DNA of 64,000 nucleotides from Cyanoderma ruficeps (GCA_008694505.1 VZDJ01004378.1:5067014-5131013), one strand, 5' to 3'; shown: positions 40,285-53,812, counted from the stretch's first letter. Numbers and translations are program-made. The notes: a model not told the origin generated them from the letters alone.

Positions 40285-40849
40285 TGTCATGGTTTAACCA
40301 GCAGGTAGCTGAACACTACACATTCACTCACTCCTTCCCCATCCCTTGCAGTGGGATGGGGGAGGGAATTGGAAAAAAAAAGTAAAATTTGTGGGTTGAG
40401 AAAAAGTCATTTTATTAGGACAGAGACAGTAATAGTAATGATAAGACAATTAGAATAATCAAGCACAATGTAATTGCTCACCACTTATTGACTGATGCCC
40501 AGCCAGTCCCTGAGCATCTGCTCCTGTCCAACTTTCCTCCTAATTACTATACTGAGCATGATGCCATATCCCTTTGGCCTGTTTGGGTCATGTCTCCATC
40601 TCTGGGTCATCATCACACCTTGTGCATCCCCAGCCTCCTCACTGGTGGGGTGGTGTGAGAAGCTGAAAATTCCTTGACTTAATGTAATTGCTGCTCAGCA
40701 ACAACTCAAACATCAGTGTGTAGGACCCTTCCAAATTTACCCAATCTGAAATTCTGTAATCCTGGGTTATAAACACTATTTTCATCACAAATCCAAAGCA
40801 CAGTACTCTACCAGCTACTAGGAAGAAAATTATCCAGCAAAAACCTGCA
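40285..40849 (-). mobile_element. solo LTR of an avian endogenous retrovirus, 565 bp, decayed
   Basis: It starts TGTCATGGTTTAACCAGC, the reverse complement of the 3' end of a well-known avian LTR type, and ends ...CCTGCA after CCAGCTACTAGGAAGA, which corresponds to that type's 5' end. TGGT flanks both sides (40281-40284, 40850-40853), a possible 4 bp target duplication. Internal blocks typical of the family are GTGGGTTGAG, CAATTGCTCACCAC (here TAATTGCTCACCAC), GCCCAGCCAGTCCCTGAGC, TTTGGCCTGTTTGGGTCA and GAGAAGCTGAAAATTCCTTG. On the minus strand there is AATAAA (40411-40416) and a damaged TATA region (40541-40556, read AGTATAGTAATT). There is no viral interior. The family reading is from memory and unnamed here. 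A 61-codon frame inside it is spurious. Confidence 0.85.
40411..40416 (-). promoter_or_regulatory. LTR polyadenylation signal AATAAA
   Basis: TTTATT on the plus strand gives AATAAA on the minus strand within the decayed solo LTR, about 130 bases from its 3' end. It supports the minus orientation. Confidence 0.55.
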
Positions 40850-41776
40850 TGGTGGTGAAAATTCATTCCTTGCAATAACAATCTTCCCAGCATCTGTTGT
40901 GTACACTTCCTCCTACCTCTTTTTGCTCACATTAAGACACAGTGAATTTCTACTGCAAACCATAATATCATTAGTAAAACAAAAATGCATGTTCTGTCAT
41001 ATGACAGGTTTCTAAGTCTGGAAAATGTTCTTGATTAAATTGGCTTTTGCTGTGTAACCCCTATTAACATTAATGGCAGACACATGGCTGAAACTCTGAA
41101 TATGAACTTGAGAATAAATCATCACAATCCAATTGTTTAACTTTTATTGCCCTGCATGTCAGTGATATTAACTGGAGAGAGGATCAGAGTCTTCCATGAA
41201 ACTGAACAGGTGACTTAACCCATTTTTTGATATTTGTCACTAGGATGAATTTTTTTTCACATTCTTTATATTCTAAGCAGTTTTGCCTTGTAAAAAAATA
41301 TATTAGAGCTTTAACTTAAGAGTTGTGGCTATAAATAGATATATGTATTTAGATTTTCTATTGTCTTAAGACTGAGTTAGCATAACCTTTTTTTTTAAAA
41401 AAAGGGAAAGCTTAAAAATCTTAAAATTGTTTCCAAATCTCTAAATGGACACATAACAAATGAATTAATAAACACACCTTTTCTATTTCGTGAAAGCTTT
41501 TTTCACTTGTTAAGAAATAGCCTTTTACTTTCAGAAAACACTCCATTGTAAAGACTAGAGCAGATTTACTGAATACATTTTTGTACCATTGAGCAGTCAA
41601 ATTGTGTTTATGTATCAGCAAATAACATTTATTTGAGTTCTGAATTTAAATTCTGTAAATAGTAAATTAACTTCATGGGTACAAAACACTTCATATCAAA
41701 GTGCTGATCAGACATTAGGTTTATGATTCCTTCACATTCCTATTAAAATCAAAGAGATTAAAAATCTTCTGAAAGC

Positions 41777-41832
41777 ACTACTGAAGTCAGTGAAAGGTGG
41801 CCACTGACATTGGTAGGATTTGGATAGAGCCC
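41777..41832. repeat. likely ancient sauropsid interspersed repeat fragment
   Basis: The stretch contains CTGAAGTCAGTG, then CCACTGACATTGGTAGGATT and TGGATAGAGCCC. This order resembles an old repeat known to me from reptile and bird genomes, in which 'gaagtcaatgg' and its complement 'ccattgacttc' flank a short loop and are followed by 'ggatttggatcaggccc'. The arms GTCAGTG (41786-41792) and CACTGAC (41802-41808) are perfectly complementary. The family name is uncertain and the copy is strongly diverged. It lies inside a chance 145-codon frame on the minus strand. Confidence 0.5.
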
Positions 41833-42985
41833 ACCAAGGGAAAAAAAAAAAATCACTATTCAACTCATACGCTTTCAGTGTGCCAAGTTCATACACAGGG
41901 CACATCCACATCTTGCAGAATGAGGCATTGACTTCCTCCAGCACATGCAGGAGATGTTGTTTGGATTTTAATTTAATCCCTTGTTGATTATTCATTGGTG
42001 TGAGACTGAAGAGTGGATAGAATACCAAAACAGATATTTTTAAAGCCATACAAAATATGTTAGACTCTTTAAATTGTGCACTCAATCTTGAATAAAACTC
42101 ACTGTACATATACACACACTGCCCACTGCAATGAAAACTTGCTTTTTCTCTGTGTTTGCATACTTTCATATAAATATATATTCATAAATTTATCTGAAAG
42201 AAGAGAAATTTTCTTGAAATTTTCTACTACAATTTTACTACATAAATGACTCTTTTTGTGGGGTTATCTTCGGAGGTGTGTGTGAATGAGAATGACATGT
42301 ATCTATAGGTCTGGGTAGAAAACCACAGCTGGCTGGGGAGAGGAAAAACGTACATGGAGAAGGTAGTGTGGGAAAGCTTCCCAAGAACTAATAACCTCTG
42401 TTGAGTCTACAAGAACTGATAAACTGATGGCACTGTGAGTGAGTTTGCCAAATTTTTTCAAAGCCACAAGCATGCAGTGATGTCAGCAACTTACAGTCAT
42501 GGTCTATGTGTGCCTCAAATCTACCCCTAAATAGGAAAAGGGAATTTATAGCATTTGTATTGAGAGTTGCCAACATGTGATCAGGATAAAACTATAAACT
42601 TTCTTTTTAAACAAATGTATACTCTACACTTTTCAGTGTTCCAAGCAATCCTACTTTCATGTCATTATGTTTGTGTTTTGCATCCTTTGGATTTCATACA
42701 GAAATTTCATTCTTGTGGCTAGACTCAGGCTTTGCTTTCTATTAAAGGGTTGCCAAGTAGCACTGAAATAAACAGTTTTGGTCGTGATTGACGTTTGGCA
42801 TTTATTTTATGTTTGGTCTCAAAATAAATATATGGAATCTCCTGGCCACAGAAAACATCAAGATGCATGTAGCAGACTCATCAGTATTGTCCTTCACCTT
42901 CCTTCTACTATTCCTTCAGAAAAGTCATAGGAGCAAGAAAAAATAAAATATAATAGTTTCCTGAGGGTGATAAGCTTTGTGTGAG

Positions 42986-43078
42986 TAGGTTTAACTGTAG
43001 ACAGACTGTAGAAAGCTTTGTCTGTTATATGGCTAGGCTTAATTACAGACAAACTATAGATAGCCTTCTGTGTTATAT
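42986..43078. repeat. imperfect 45-bp direct duplication
   Basis: Unit A (42986-43030, beginning TAGGTTTAACTGTAGACAG) and unit B (43034-43078, beginning TAGGCTTAATTACAGACAA) are separated by three bases and both end in GTTATAT. I count about ten differences in 45 positions, mostly transitions, so this is an old tandem duplication. Confidence 0.8.
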
Positions 43079-46000
43079 TTGATCTAAGTACAAATCTATG
43101 TTAGTAAAGTACTCGACTTACCCTGAAGTCTGAGGTCTTGAGCATCAATGAGGATAAAGACTTGAATACACATCAAGCATTGTGTAAAGAGGCAATGTTA
43201 TAGATTCATGACATGGGTGTTGACTTTTGCACTACTTGGTTTTCAGAGGATTAAGTTTAGTTATTCATTCATAATGAGAGGGCTTGAGTACTCAGTGAGC
43301 AACCTAATGTTAATCTGTGCATTAGCAAAGATTTTAATAAACTTCATAAATATGCAGGGCAAAAGGGAAGAGATTAAAACTGCCACAGTAAAATTAATCT
43401 TGGCATTTCATACCTTCTGAGTATTTTATTTTTGTCACGATTGTTTTCTCAGTATATGACACACCAGGGAAGTGTTGCATGAAACTGAGAATAAATAAGA
43501 GGGAAGCAGGTTCAGACAAAGCAGTCTGACGCTCTTGCCCCAGATAGTGCATGGTTTCTCTAAGATGTTAAAAGCAATCTGAATCTTGTGTACTTGAGAA
43601 GGTGTAATACAATGAGGAGACTCTATGGTATGCAATTTACAAACACTGTAAATTACAGTGAGCAGTGTGAACTCACAGGAAAGCCATTTAAAGTGGGAGG
43701 ATTACACCAATGAAAAATGTCATGTGAAAAAACAACAGGAGTGCAAACTAGGAAAAAACCCTAAAGAAGGAGCAGAGAAGAAAACCTGTTTATTACACTT
43801 GCATTGTACAGCACTTTGAACCCATTCATTAATAGAATCAGGAGGGAAAAATGGGACCATGTTGATGAAAATGTTGTGGGGAGGAAACAGGTGCTGAGAC
43901 CTCCCTAGTTTGGCTATCTCAGGTGGCTGAGCAGGTCACTGTTCTTCAGGCACAGGTGGATGTCAGCTAAAAATGGTCAGGAAGGGAAAACCTACTGAGT
44001 CAGCCCATCACCTTTCACATCAAAGGCAAACCCCCAAAATCCTACATGACAGCTGAGAAGGAAACCTGATTCCTTGTACGCTCCAAGGTTGGAGTTCATT
44101 ATTGGATTCCTTTCCCATTTCATGCAAGCAGGATTGTACACTTTTGGTGTTGGCTGTAATCTGGTTTATTTATATATTTAAGCTAGTACAATATTAAACA
44201 TGAATTTAGATGAATTGGACAAGTATGCATGTATGTGACCATTCATTCAGGGCAACAAATACAGTTAAAATTTTTTGGTAAGGCACATCCTGGGAAGGTT
44301 CTGCAGTTTAAGAGCTCAAAGAAGCTGCCTCTTTCTCAAGGTCAGCTTACAGACTGTTGTGCCCAGAGAAGTTGCTGACATGAAACACAAACTGGAGCCC
44401 TTGTAGCAAGAGGTACACTGAGATCCCGTGCCCACCTTGATGCAGTGATGCTCCCTGCCTGTCTGCAGGGATGGAGAGCTGGACTAAATGGTGCTTTGGA
44501 AATGAAGACAAAGGAAGAGTGAAAAACATTGCAAAGGGTGCCACTGACAGGATGGAGAACTTACGTGTTTAGTGTGGGGGGACACTTTTTCCCTGCACGT
44601 TCCAATCTTCTGTACTCAGTAAAGGGGGGAAAAAAAAAGCTGCAACACACCAGACTACACAGAGTGGGATATCAGGGCTGTGGGGTGAAACAGCAGGTGC
44701 TGCCATCATCCACTGGAACTCCCTCTTGAACTTCTGCTCTGGACACTCCAGTTATGTTGATTCCTCTCATTTTTCACTTTGCTATCACCTCTATCTCTTC
44801 CTGCAGATTTTATTCACCTCTTTCCCTCTTAGTGATTACTGTTTTCCCTGTCTCTGCTTCCTCACTTCCCCATCCACCCCAAACTGCTGTGTCTGCTCAT
44901 GAGATTTCCTCACTCTTGCTTGTTTTCTTCCATGGTTCCTACTCTCTTCTCCCTTCTCAATCTGACTCCTCCTGCCTTCTGTAGCAGAATGCATCCCACC
45001 TCCACAGAGAGAAAGTATTCCTGCTGCCTGATCCCATGGTCCTCACCCATGGAGGGTCCTCCCATGGAGTCATTCGCAGAGGACTTGTAGTTCTGGATGG
45101 AGCCACTCATGCTTTGGTGGTGAAGGATATAGGAACTATTGTCAGAAAAGAGGAGCTCTGGCTTGGACTGAGTTTGTTCAAAACAAACAGTCTGGGGAGA
45201 ATTCACCTGATAAACTAAAGCCTCCATCCAGCTTCTGTAAACAGAGTTGTTTTTTAGAATCACTGATAATATTTGGGCAGCAATGTCACAAGGGCAGCAA
45301 AAGACATTGCTGCTTGAGGTAGTCCCCAGCCTTTCTCAATTTCAGTCACCTCTTCTCCACATAGAAGTGCTAGTTTGACTCCGAAGACTTCTCTGCCTGC
45401 ACCTCATTTACCATCTGAAGTTCCTATTTTCTGAAGAAGACTAATTTTCTATTACTTACACAATATACTTAGCACTAAAAATATAATATGAATGCAAAGA
45501 CAGAAATCTCAGGATTTAACCATAATCTATTATTGCTTCATTTGAGCTTTCAGCCAAAGGTGAATATGCCTAGATTTTACCATGACATGACAAAATACTG
45601 TTTTAAAACTCTTATTATTACCATCAATCAGAAAAAATCTTCACCTTTTCCCCTAGAGTTGAAGAGTGGATCACAGAGAAGAGGAGCTCAGATACTCATG
45701 TAGTCATTGCAAAATGCCCCTGCTCACTAAACAACTTTCAAAAGCCAAAAATCTCTTGAAAATTAAAATATTCTGACAGCATTTTGTGTGACCCTATTTT
45801 TTATATGAGGGTTAAGTTAACACAAAATATAAAATTTCATCTTAACATTCAACCCCTGCTATGCAATTGCTGTTTGGTCGTGTGCCAGGTACCAACTGAC
45901 AGGCCATCTCTTGCTTGCAGTGCCCTGTGGCCAAAGGAGATAATTTGAGCTGTCGGACCTTCCCGATGCCAGGAGAGTGTGCTGTGGGCCTGAGAGCTGC

Positions 46001-49000
46001 CAGCTGGCAGCCAGGCAGGGGGAATTCTCACTGGACAGCCCTCTCCAAGGAGGAGGAGGCAGGACTGGGTGATTAAATGGGATACATGGGAGAGCTGGCG
46101 CAGCTCCATACTGCCTACAGGTGTAGGCAAAACAGTTATTGCCCTAAAGAGCAGGTGTTCTTATTCTTGCAGTTTGGGCAGCTGTGCCCTGGGCAAAGGA
46201 AAAAAAAAGAGGTGTCACGGGTGATCTGGAGCTGTCGCCATGCTTTTCTAATAGTGTGAAAGGGTGCAAGGGGCCAGGCCTGAGGAGGGAGAAGGCATGG
46301 AAGGAATACAGTTACTGGAAGCTTTTTTGTCAAATTTTGGAAGTACTGTGGATGTCTGAATCAGGTAGAGAATGGAAAGGAGGTGTGTGAATGGTTGGAA
46401 GAAATCAAGGGCTGGGAAGAATCTGGAAAACTTTTTGGAAACCAAGGGTAGCTGTGTGTTTGGACAGTGATCTTTTCCTTTCCTCTGACAGAATTGTCTT
46501 TTCTCCCTCTATGCCCCTTCAGTAGAATGCCTTTTGGTGCCCATAGGTGTTGTTTGCCGAGGCTGGGTGTGTCCCACTTTAGGGACAGAAAGAGAGCAGG
46601 CATAGAGCATTGTGAGGGAACATCTCTTCTCTCTACTTTATTTACAAATCTAACTCCATTTATACATTTGTACAGAGGTCAAGAGATTGGCTACAGAGGT
46701 CGCCACCTCTCAACCTGGATGGTGGACATCACCATCAGAAAATAGACATTGTTTAGATGAAGCTGTGTGAGAAAGTTCTTCACTAAGACAGAAGGCAGAA
46801 AACTCAGGGCAACACATAGGTCTCCTGTCTCCATCATCACATGATTCTCACACAACTACATACTGCTTTCCAAAAAGCCCTGTTCCCCTCCTGCCAAATC
46901 ACTGTCCTTACTCATGTCATTTTTGCACTGGCTAGTGCTGCCAGATGAGTGCAGAGGTGAAGCATCACCAAACCAGGCAGCCCTGGAGACCCTGGCCAGG
47001 AGTTTAGCAGGCTTGCTTCCTTACTGCTTGGTGAAGGAGTGGCAGGCATTTCCTCATGTGCCTGTCAACAGCAGCTGGGCTCTAGTAAGTGCATCAGTCA
47101 TCATGAATATGCTGTGGCCAGTGGTTTTTCAAGAAGGCTTTCCATGGAACAGAGATCAGCTGTAGAACTGGAGTACCTAAGACTCCACTGCCCAAAAATC
47201 CCCACAGAGATAATTGTGAAACATCACGGTCTTTTCATACACAACAACCAGCACAATGGATACTGGGACATCTGCATTAAGTAGTAGAAAATGTTAAAAC
47301 TTGCCCACTTAACACAGATAAACTAGGACAAGGAACCAGGAACCTTTTGAACTGACCACTTCTCCTACAGTAGCTTGGAATCTAGGAAACAGAAAACCCT
47401 CTTGAAACTGCTCTTGAGTCAGAACATAGCAGCAGGATGTTGGTCTCTAATGAGGAACCCATGAGATCAAGTTCCCTCATGATGAATGTCTAGAACCCAA
47501 ATGCGCCAGATGATCAGAAATATATTTTTGCTCTGGGAAGTTATGCAAAAGTTCCTGATGTCACTATTACCAACAGACAGATGGCAGAAGTCCCAGATAA
47601 GGTCCCCTGCATATTTGCAGAAACATCATCATTTTGGGGAAAAGAAATCCAATTTTTAAAATTAAAAAAGAATTTAGACTGCAGATTGTTCTGCCCAGAA
47701 GAAATAAGATCTTTGTTTTGCACTTGTGACAAGTCTTTAAGAGATTTAGGGAAATTTGTATTTTATATATTTTATGTCCATACTGTGTTTTCATTGTTCT
47801 CAACCTGATCATTAAACAAGAATTGTCAGATCATGTCCTCTGCATGAATATATGGTACTCCATCCCCAAAAAAGGCTTTAAATGAATGAAAATGTATGCT
47901 ACAAGCCATTCTGTTAAAGGTGTGACCAATAAATAGTGCTTATCTGTACCTACATTAAGATGGTACTTATGCTTCTCAGGAAGCCTTGTGGAACTTCTTG
48001 TTAGCCATGAACCCAGACTCTTAGGCTGTAAGAACATGTGTTTCTACCCTACTGAGCTGGACAGCAAATCCACCATCTCAGGGCATTACCTAACCCATAA
48101 ATAAGTCTCCATAAATGCTTCAGTCACCAGAGAGAAATGAAGAGGCATATTGTCTTAGCAACATTTAAAAAAACCCAAACAGAAACAGACAAAACAAAGA
48201 AAAGCAAGATATTTAGGAACATTTGTAAAAAAAAAAAAAGTCTCTCCTAGAAATTAATGCCTTAAAAATAATTTTATTTTGAAAGATGTATTTGTGTGCA
48301 ACACACCTGTCACTAGATGGAATTACTGTTTCAAATACTTAAGTGTAGTTACATGGAGTGAAGCAGTCTTATCATGCAAGGGCAATTTTCAGTTTTTGAG
48401 TGTGCTATCTAATCCTAGAAAAGATGTTAAAGTGCAATTGTTTTGTGACACATTTCCTTTAAGATGGAACAGTGGGTTGCTTTTGCCTTCTAAACAGCAT
48501 TTTTTCTACATCTGTGTATGCCAGAAACTTGCAGTAAAATTTAGATTTTTAGACGCTAATCTGACAATTATTTTAGTTACACTTATTTTCTATACTGTAT
48601 TTAAAGAAAAAACGGAGTCTCAGGACTTAATGTCAAGAATACTACAGAATTCTCCAATATTTCCCAGAAAAATACAGTTCAAAGGCTTCTTGCCTTGGGC
48701 TCTTTTTTAGAATACTGTCTTTATTGGTAGTGGAAGTAAATTATTTTCGTATTATAATTCTTCCAATAGCATGTAGCAACAATCAAATTCCTAATGAATA
48801 AATACTATGCAAGCATAGATGATATTAGCATCATTGCTGAGACCTAGAATACCTTAATTTCTGATATCCACACAAAATATTAGTGAATTTGATTTTCCAC
48901 AGTTTTTTGCACATCCTAAGTCACAAGCAAGAAATCTCCTTTGATCCTTATCCTAATACCTATGTTGTTTTCACATCCATGTAAATAGATTAATAGCAAA

Positions 49001-52000
49001 AATATCTACAAGTTTGGTAGTTGTTTTTCTCTCTGCTGAGATATATAATCATGAGAAAAAACATTAAGAATTCTGTGGGAAGAGCTTCAGAGACATAACA
49101 GTATACAAGGCATAACATAGTACAAAACAATGGCATTGACAATATTATAAAACGATTGTGACTAATGTTATAAAGTCATTAAGTAACATTAAACTGTGTT
49201 TTGGGTCCTGCCTAGACTAAAACTTCTAAATAAACAAAAACACCTGCGGGGAGTAATAGAATTTACAATATTCAGTGAAATACTAGTAAGCTATGATATA
49301 GAAGTGAACCAGAAATAAACAAAACTGAAAGTTTAAAATTGACATTGCAAACCAAAGCAGAAAGACGGATGTTGGCCTGGGAATATGCGCCAAAAAGCAG
49401 GCTGGAATTTTCAGCAAGAGCACTTGGAAGTAATAGAAGTACTTGCTTGCCACAGGCTGGAGTGTCATGTGATAAAGCACATGAAGAATTACCTATAATC
49501 TGTCTAAATGTTGAGAAAGCAAAAAAGATACTGCAGATAAACAGCTGAAGAGATGAATGTGCAATAATTAACCCAGTCCAACATGAAAGACTGAAGAGCT
49601 TAGAAGTCTTTATATAGTCTGCAACTTAATGGTCTTTTCAATAAAACATCCTAGAGAAGAGGTCCATCACGTCCTCCTACACATCTCAAGGAATAATCGG
49701 AACAAGTGAAAGCAACAGGAAAGCCAAAGGCCTCATGCAATTACTGTGGCATGAAATTGTCTTCCTGCAGGAGGAACAACACAAAGGAAAAAAATCCACA
49801 CCACACTCACTTAGATTCAGAAAAAAATATTGCAGCAACCCAGAAAGGGAGGCAAAACATTATCATGCTTGTACAATAATATTAACAGTTCTGTGAATGG
49901 GCTATGGTAATCATCCTGTAAAAGTAGAAAGATCAAAGTCCTCAAGTTGTGCTCCTTTCTTCAACAAAAAACAACACTCCATGGAACATGTAAGCATAAA
50001 AAAGTTAAGGAAATGCATTTCCAGCAATTTTGGAGATAAGAAGAAACTTTTTATTCTTGCTACAGAGTAACCACCAAGAGTGTTGACACTTTCCTTTAGA
50101 AAAATCACTTCACCCAGTGCAATCACTTCTTTTTCTTTTTTACAAGGTCCTTTAAAATAAGAAAAAATAAGAAAGAAAAAAGAAAAAAATATACACACAA
50201 CCCTTCCTAGTTCAAACTTTCTGCCTGAAATAAGACCTTTCCATGATGTTATTTGCTGTTCTTAAGCAGATTAACAGCTTCCCTACTAGTGATAATATTA
50301 ACAAGAGAGAAATTTGCATTTTATTTCACACACAGCAATATGGGCCCTGAAGCAATGCAAAGTCACATGCTAAGACTGGGTAACTAACCACTGAATTCTT
50401 GTCAGCAGCTTCTACAGAAAGATTTAAGATCAACAGGAGAGCTGAAAAACTAAGAAAAAAGAAATACAGGCTTACACTGAAACCTTGTCAGAGAAAACGA
50501 AACCTGATTTTTACTCAGAAGATTCCACATCCTATGGCTGAGTCACTATACTTAGGCCTTAACAAGATACACTCATTTGGAAATGTGAGTTGAGTTTACA
50601 CAAATACAGGGCCAGAGCCTTGTTAACTCTCCTGGCTGTGATTGTTGCATTACTGCCTTCAAGGTGGACTTCTCTGGAAAGAAGGGGAAATATATTCATC
50701 CCTCAGAATTATCAGTAGATTTCACTTCAAAATTACTTCAGTGATAACACTGTACAGGCTTACCTACTCTGTGTCCTCAAGGCTACCTCTTTGCCTTGAG
50801 AGTAACTCACCCAGGGCACTTTCCAAACTAGTTAAGGAATATTCTTTATTACACTTGAAGTGGATGGGTTGTTTTGGAACTCTATACTTTATCTTTTTCT
50901 CTTTCTCTTCCATCACACAAAAACTATGGAAGGAAAAATTTAATTACATAACCTTGTGCTGTCACATATCCAGAAGAAATCCGAGCATGTGGCAGGAATG
51001 CTTGCATTTTTGTTTTATGCCAGTCACACCTCCAGAAATGTAATAAGAAAGAGGATATAGACTATTGATTTGTATCTAGACTAGTTTTTATGTAGTCCAA
51101 ACATAAGATTTTGTTCAGGCTCAGTATTTAAGATTTAAATGCTATCTATATGGTTGCTCAAGCAAGAATTCAACTGCTTGATGCCTCTGAATGTAGCTTT
51201 CAAAATAAGAAGGAGGTACTGGTTTTTTTCGAATTTTAGGGTGGACTTAATGAGACTTCATATTGAAAGTGATGGCTTATGTAAAGATAGAAAAATATAA
51301 GCAGAAAGATAGCTAGTGCTTCTCAGTTTAGGGAGGAAAACTCTATTGCTCAAATATTCACTCCACTCGAAAGCATAATCTAAACAGTATATCAGCAATT
51401 ATGTAGGTCCCATTTTCCAAAGGATGTTCTGTAACACTGCATTTCATTTAAAAAAATGTTCTTCAACATGCAGAGAAATCATGATGACCTTTACAAGTAT
51501 CACTATTCCTAGAGTCTTCTTTACCCTTTACCACACCCGTTGATACAGACTATCTGGAATGGTCTGAATGAGAAACTATAAACCACCAAATGTCAAGTGA
51601 AATGTCATCATTAACTTTAATGTGTTACTGTTCATCATAATAAGTCTGATCTTGAAACAACTTGCAAACTTGTGCAGCTTCAGAGGCAGTGAAATTTCTC
51701 CTAATTTACACAGATCACAAGAAGACCAGGATTGTACTGGGTGTCCTAAGTACAGCAAAATTTGCCTTTTGTTTGAAAAGTTTCCTTTTAGCTGCGAGTA
51801 GATAATTTAATTTTTACTGCACTATTCTTTAAAATGAAATACTTCGGTAAGCGCTTTTCTTCTTTTGAACTGAACAATCATTATGAAATATTCCAGTTGA
51901 AATGAGCACAGTGCCCTGCCAGCACATAGAGCAGTCAGGAAGGATAAAAACTCCAAAATATGATGTTTTTTAGAGCCTTCAAAACAAGAATAAATCACAT

Positions 52001-53787
52001 CAGAGCCTCACAATAGGAAGATTTTTTTGTATTAAAGCTTTGTATAAAGTTCTTAGAATCTAAACTCTCTTCATTGTATGTTGAAAAGAATTACATTTTT
52101 AAAATGTAAATGTACTTATAGTAAATGTACATAGATTAGACTCAAATTACTTTGTAGTTTGAGATGCATTTCACTTTTTTCCTATAAAACTTAAAATCAC
52201 AAAATAATATGTAGTTGTCTTCAACATTAGAGTAAGAAAAACAGAAAAAAAACCCCCAAATACAATTTCAAGCTGCTTTTTCACAATCCATTTGAACTTT
52301 CATATAATACATTTAAACATTTTGCTATAATTGTTCTGAGTTGTTCACCTTGAACACTGCATAGATAACCTGCAAGCAGCATTTAATTACAAAGCTGTGT
52401 TCTGAACACCCAAATAACATGGCTTCAGCACATGATTCTTTTTGATAACAATTTCCTAATTGCCTTGTAGAAACTTGAGCATGATAAAGATAGTAAAGCA
52501 CAGTAAGGTGCTGGATTACAATACCTTGCTGAAAACCACAGATTCTATTTCATTTTTCCTCTGTCTTGTTCACATGGCTAGAAATCACATTCCTATTTTC
52601 TCTATTAAGATATTTTAGAGTGATACATTTTACATAGAAGAATTCACCTTTAGGTTGGAAACTGATAACCCATGAAGAACCTAGAATAACTTGAAGAAAA
52701 TGATGAAGTTGGATCTGTCAACATTATATTTTTTCCCTATCTCTTCAGATATCATTATAGTTGATCAAAGGATGTCCTGGGGCTACTGCTTGCCTTGTGT
52801 CTTTGTAACCTTGATCCCAAAGCTGCTTAAACTCTCAATAAGATCGTGTGGATAAATGCCTCAAGTCTTCTTTTAATTTTCCTGAAATTCAGAGTTTAAT
52901 GACCAAAATAAAATCTGACAAAGAATACTGCCCCATAAAGCCTTTCCACAAATGTTTAAATACTTTTTTCTTATCAGCTCCTCTGTCTAAAATAGCCTTA
53001 ACCCAAAAGAAACAGGGCGGTAATACACTTAGAGGACACCAGAAGTACTTATTCCCCTTCAAATGCTCTCTTTGGTCCTAAGAGAACACACCTGCCTCTC
53101 TGAAGCAGCTTCATTCACTCCCCAAAGAAGAACCTGGAGAATGTGGCTGCAGTTATATTTAAACCTCACGTGTAGGTCCTCCTGGTCCCCAAAGAGCATC
53201 ATGAACTGAAACAAGCTTCAGGGAAAACAGCATATTTGATAATTAGTCCCTTTGAAACAGCCTCTGTTTCTCTAAATACAGCATACTTCAGAATAATTTG
53301 ATGACTGTAAAAGGAATCTGAAGACCATGAAATGCCAAAAAATCGTCTCATGGAACCATTCAGCTTTTCTGAACATTGTCACAGTATATCATCAGTCTTC
53401 AGGTGACACACCAGCCTCCCAGCACTCATCCCCCAGACTTCTCATGCTCAAGCTATTAAAAAAGATGCCATGTTCAATTTCATGTTGAAAATTACAGTGG
53501 ATTATTGTGCTAGCAGTGCTTATCCTCACAGGGTGTCTTCCTCATATCTATTCCTAAATGCAGAAGACTTCTTTATCCATTTTTAAAGACTAACCTCCAT
53601 AACTTCCTTGAAGAGTAAGCAGTCAGCTATATATACCCCATACATTAAAGCCTCGAGCTCAGTGTGTGGCTCAACAAGCTGCAGACTGCTGTGTCCCCTG
53701 CAATCAGCACAAATCTCAGCACAGATGTGGTAGCTATTCACATCCTGGAGCAGGTGAGCTCTGAGCCTGGCAGCCTTCTACACCTCT

Positions 53788-53812
53788 ACATCTATCCTGG
53801 GGAGATAGATGT
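53788..53812. repeat. short perfect hairpin
   Basis: ACATCTATC (53788-53796) and GATAGATGT (53804-53812) are exact reverse complements around the 7-base loop CTGGGGA. A G·T or mismatch extends the stem by one more position. It has no T-run after it and is not a bacterial-type terminator. Confidence 0.75.

Noticed and set aside
40495..40677. 60-codon open frame on the plus strand
   Set aside because: It lies inside the decayed solo LTR, antisense to the LTR.
41732..42169. 145-codon open frame on the minus strand
   Set aside because: No recognisable domain, it includes a probable ancient repeat fragment, and its length is within chance for this much AT-rich DNA.
50642..51043. 133-codon open frame on the plus strand
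   Set aside because: Translation is rich in Leu, Ser and Phe as expected from AT-rich DNA, with no known motif; it starts and ends without splice or promoter context.
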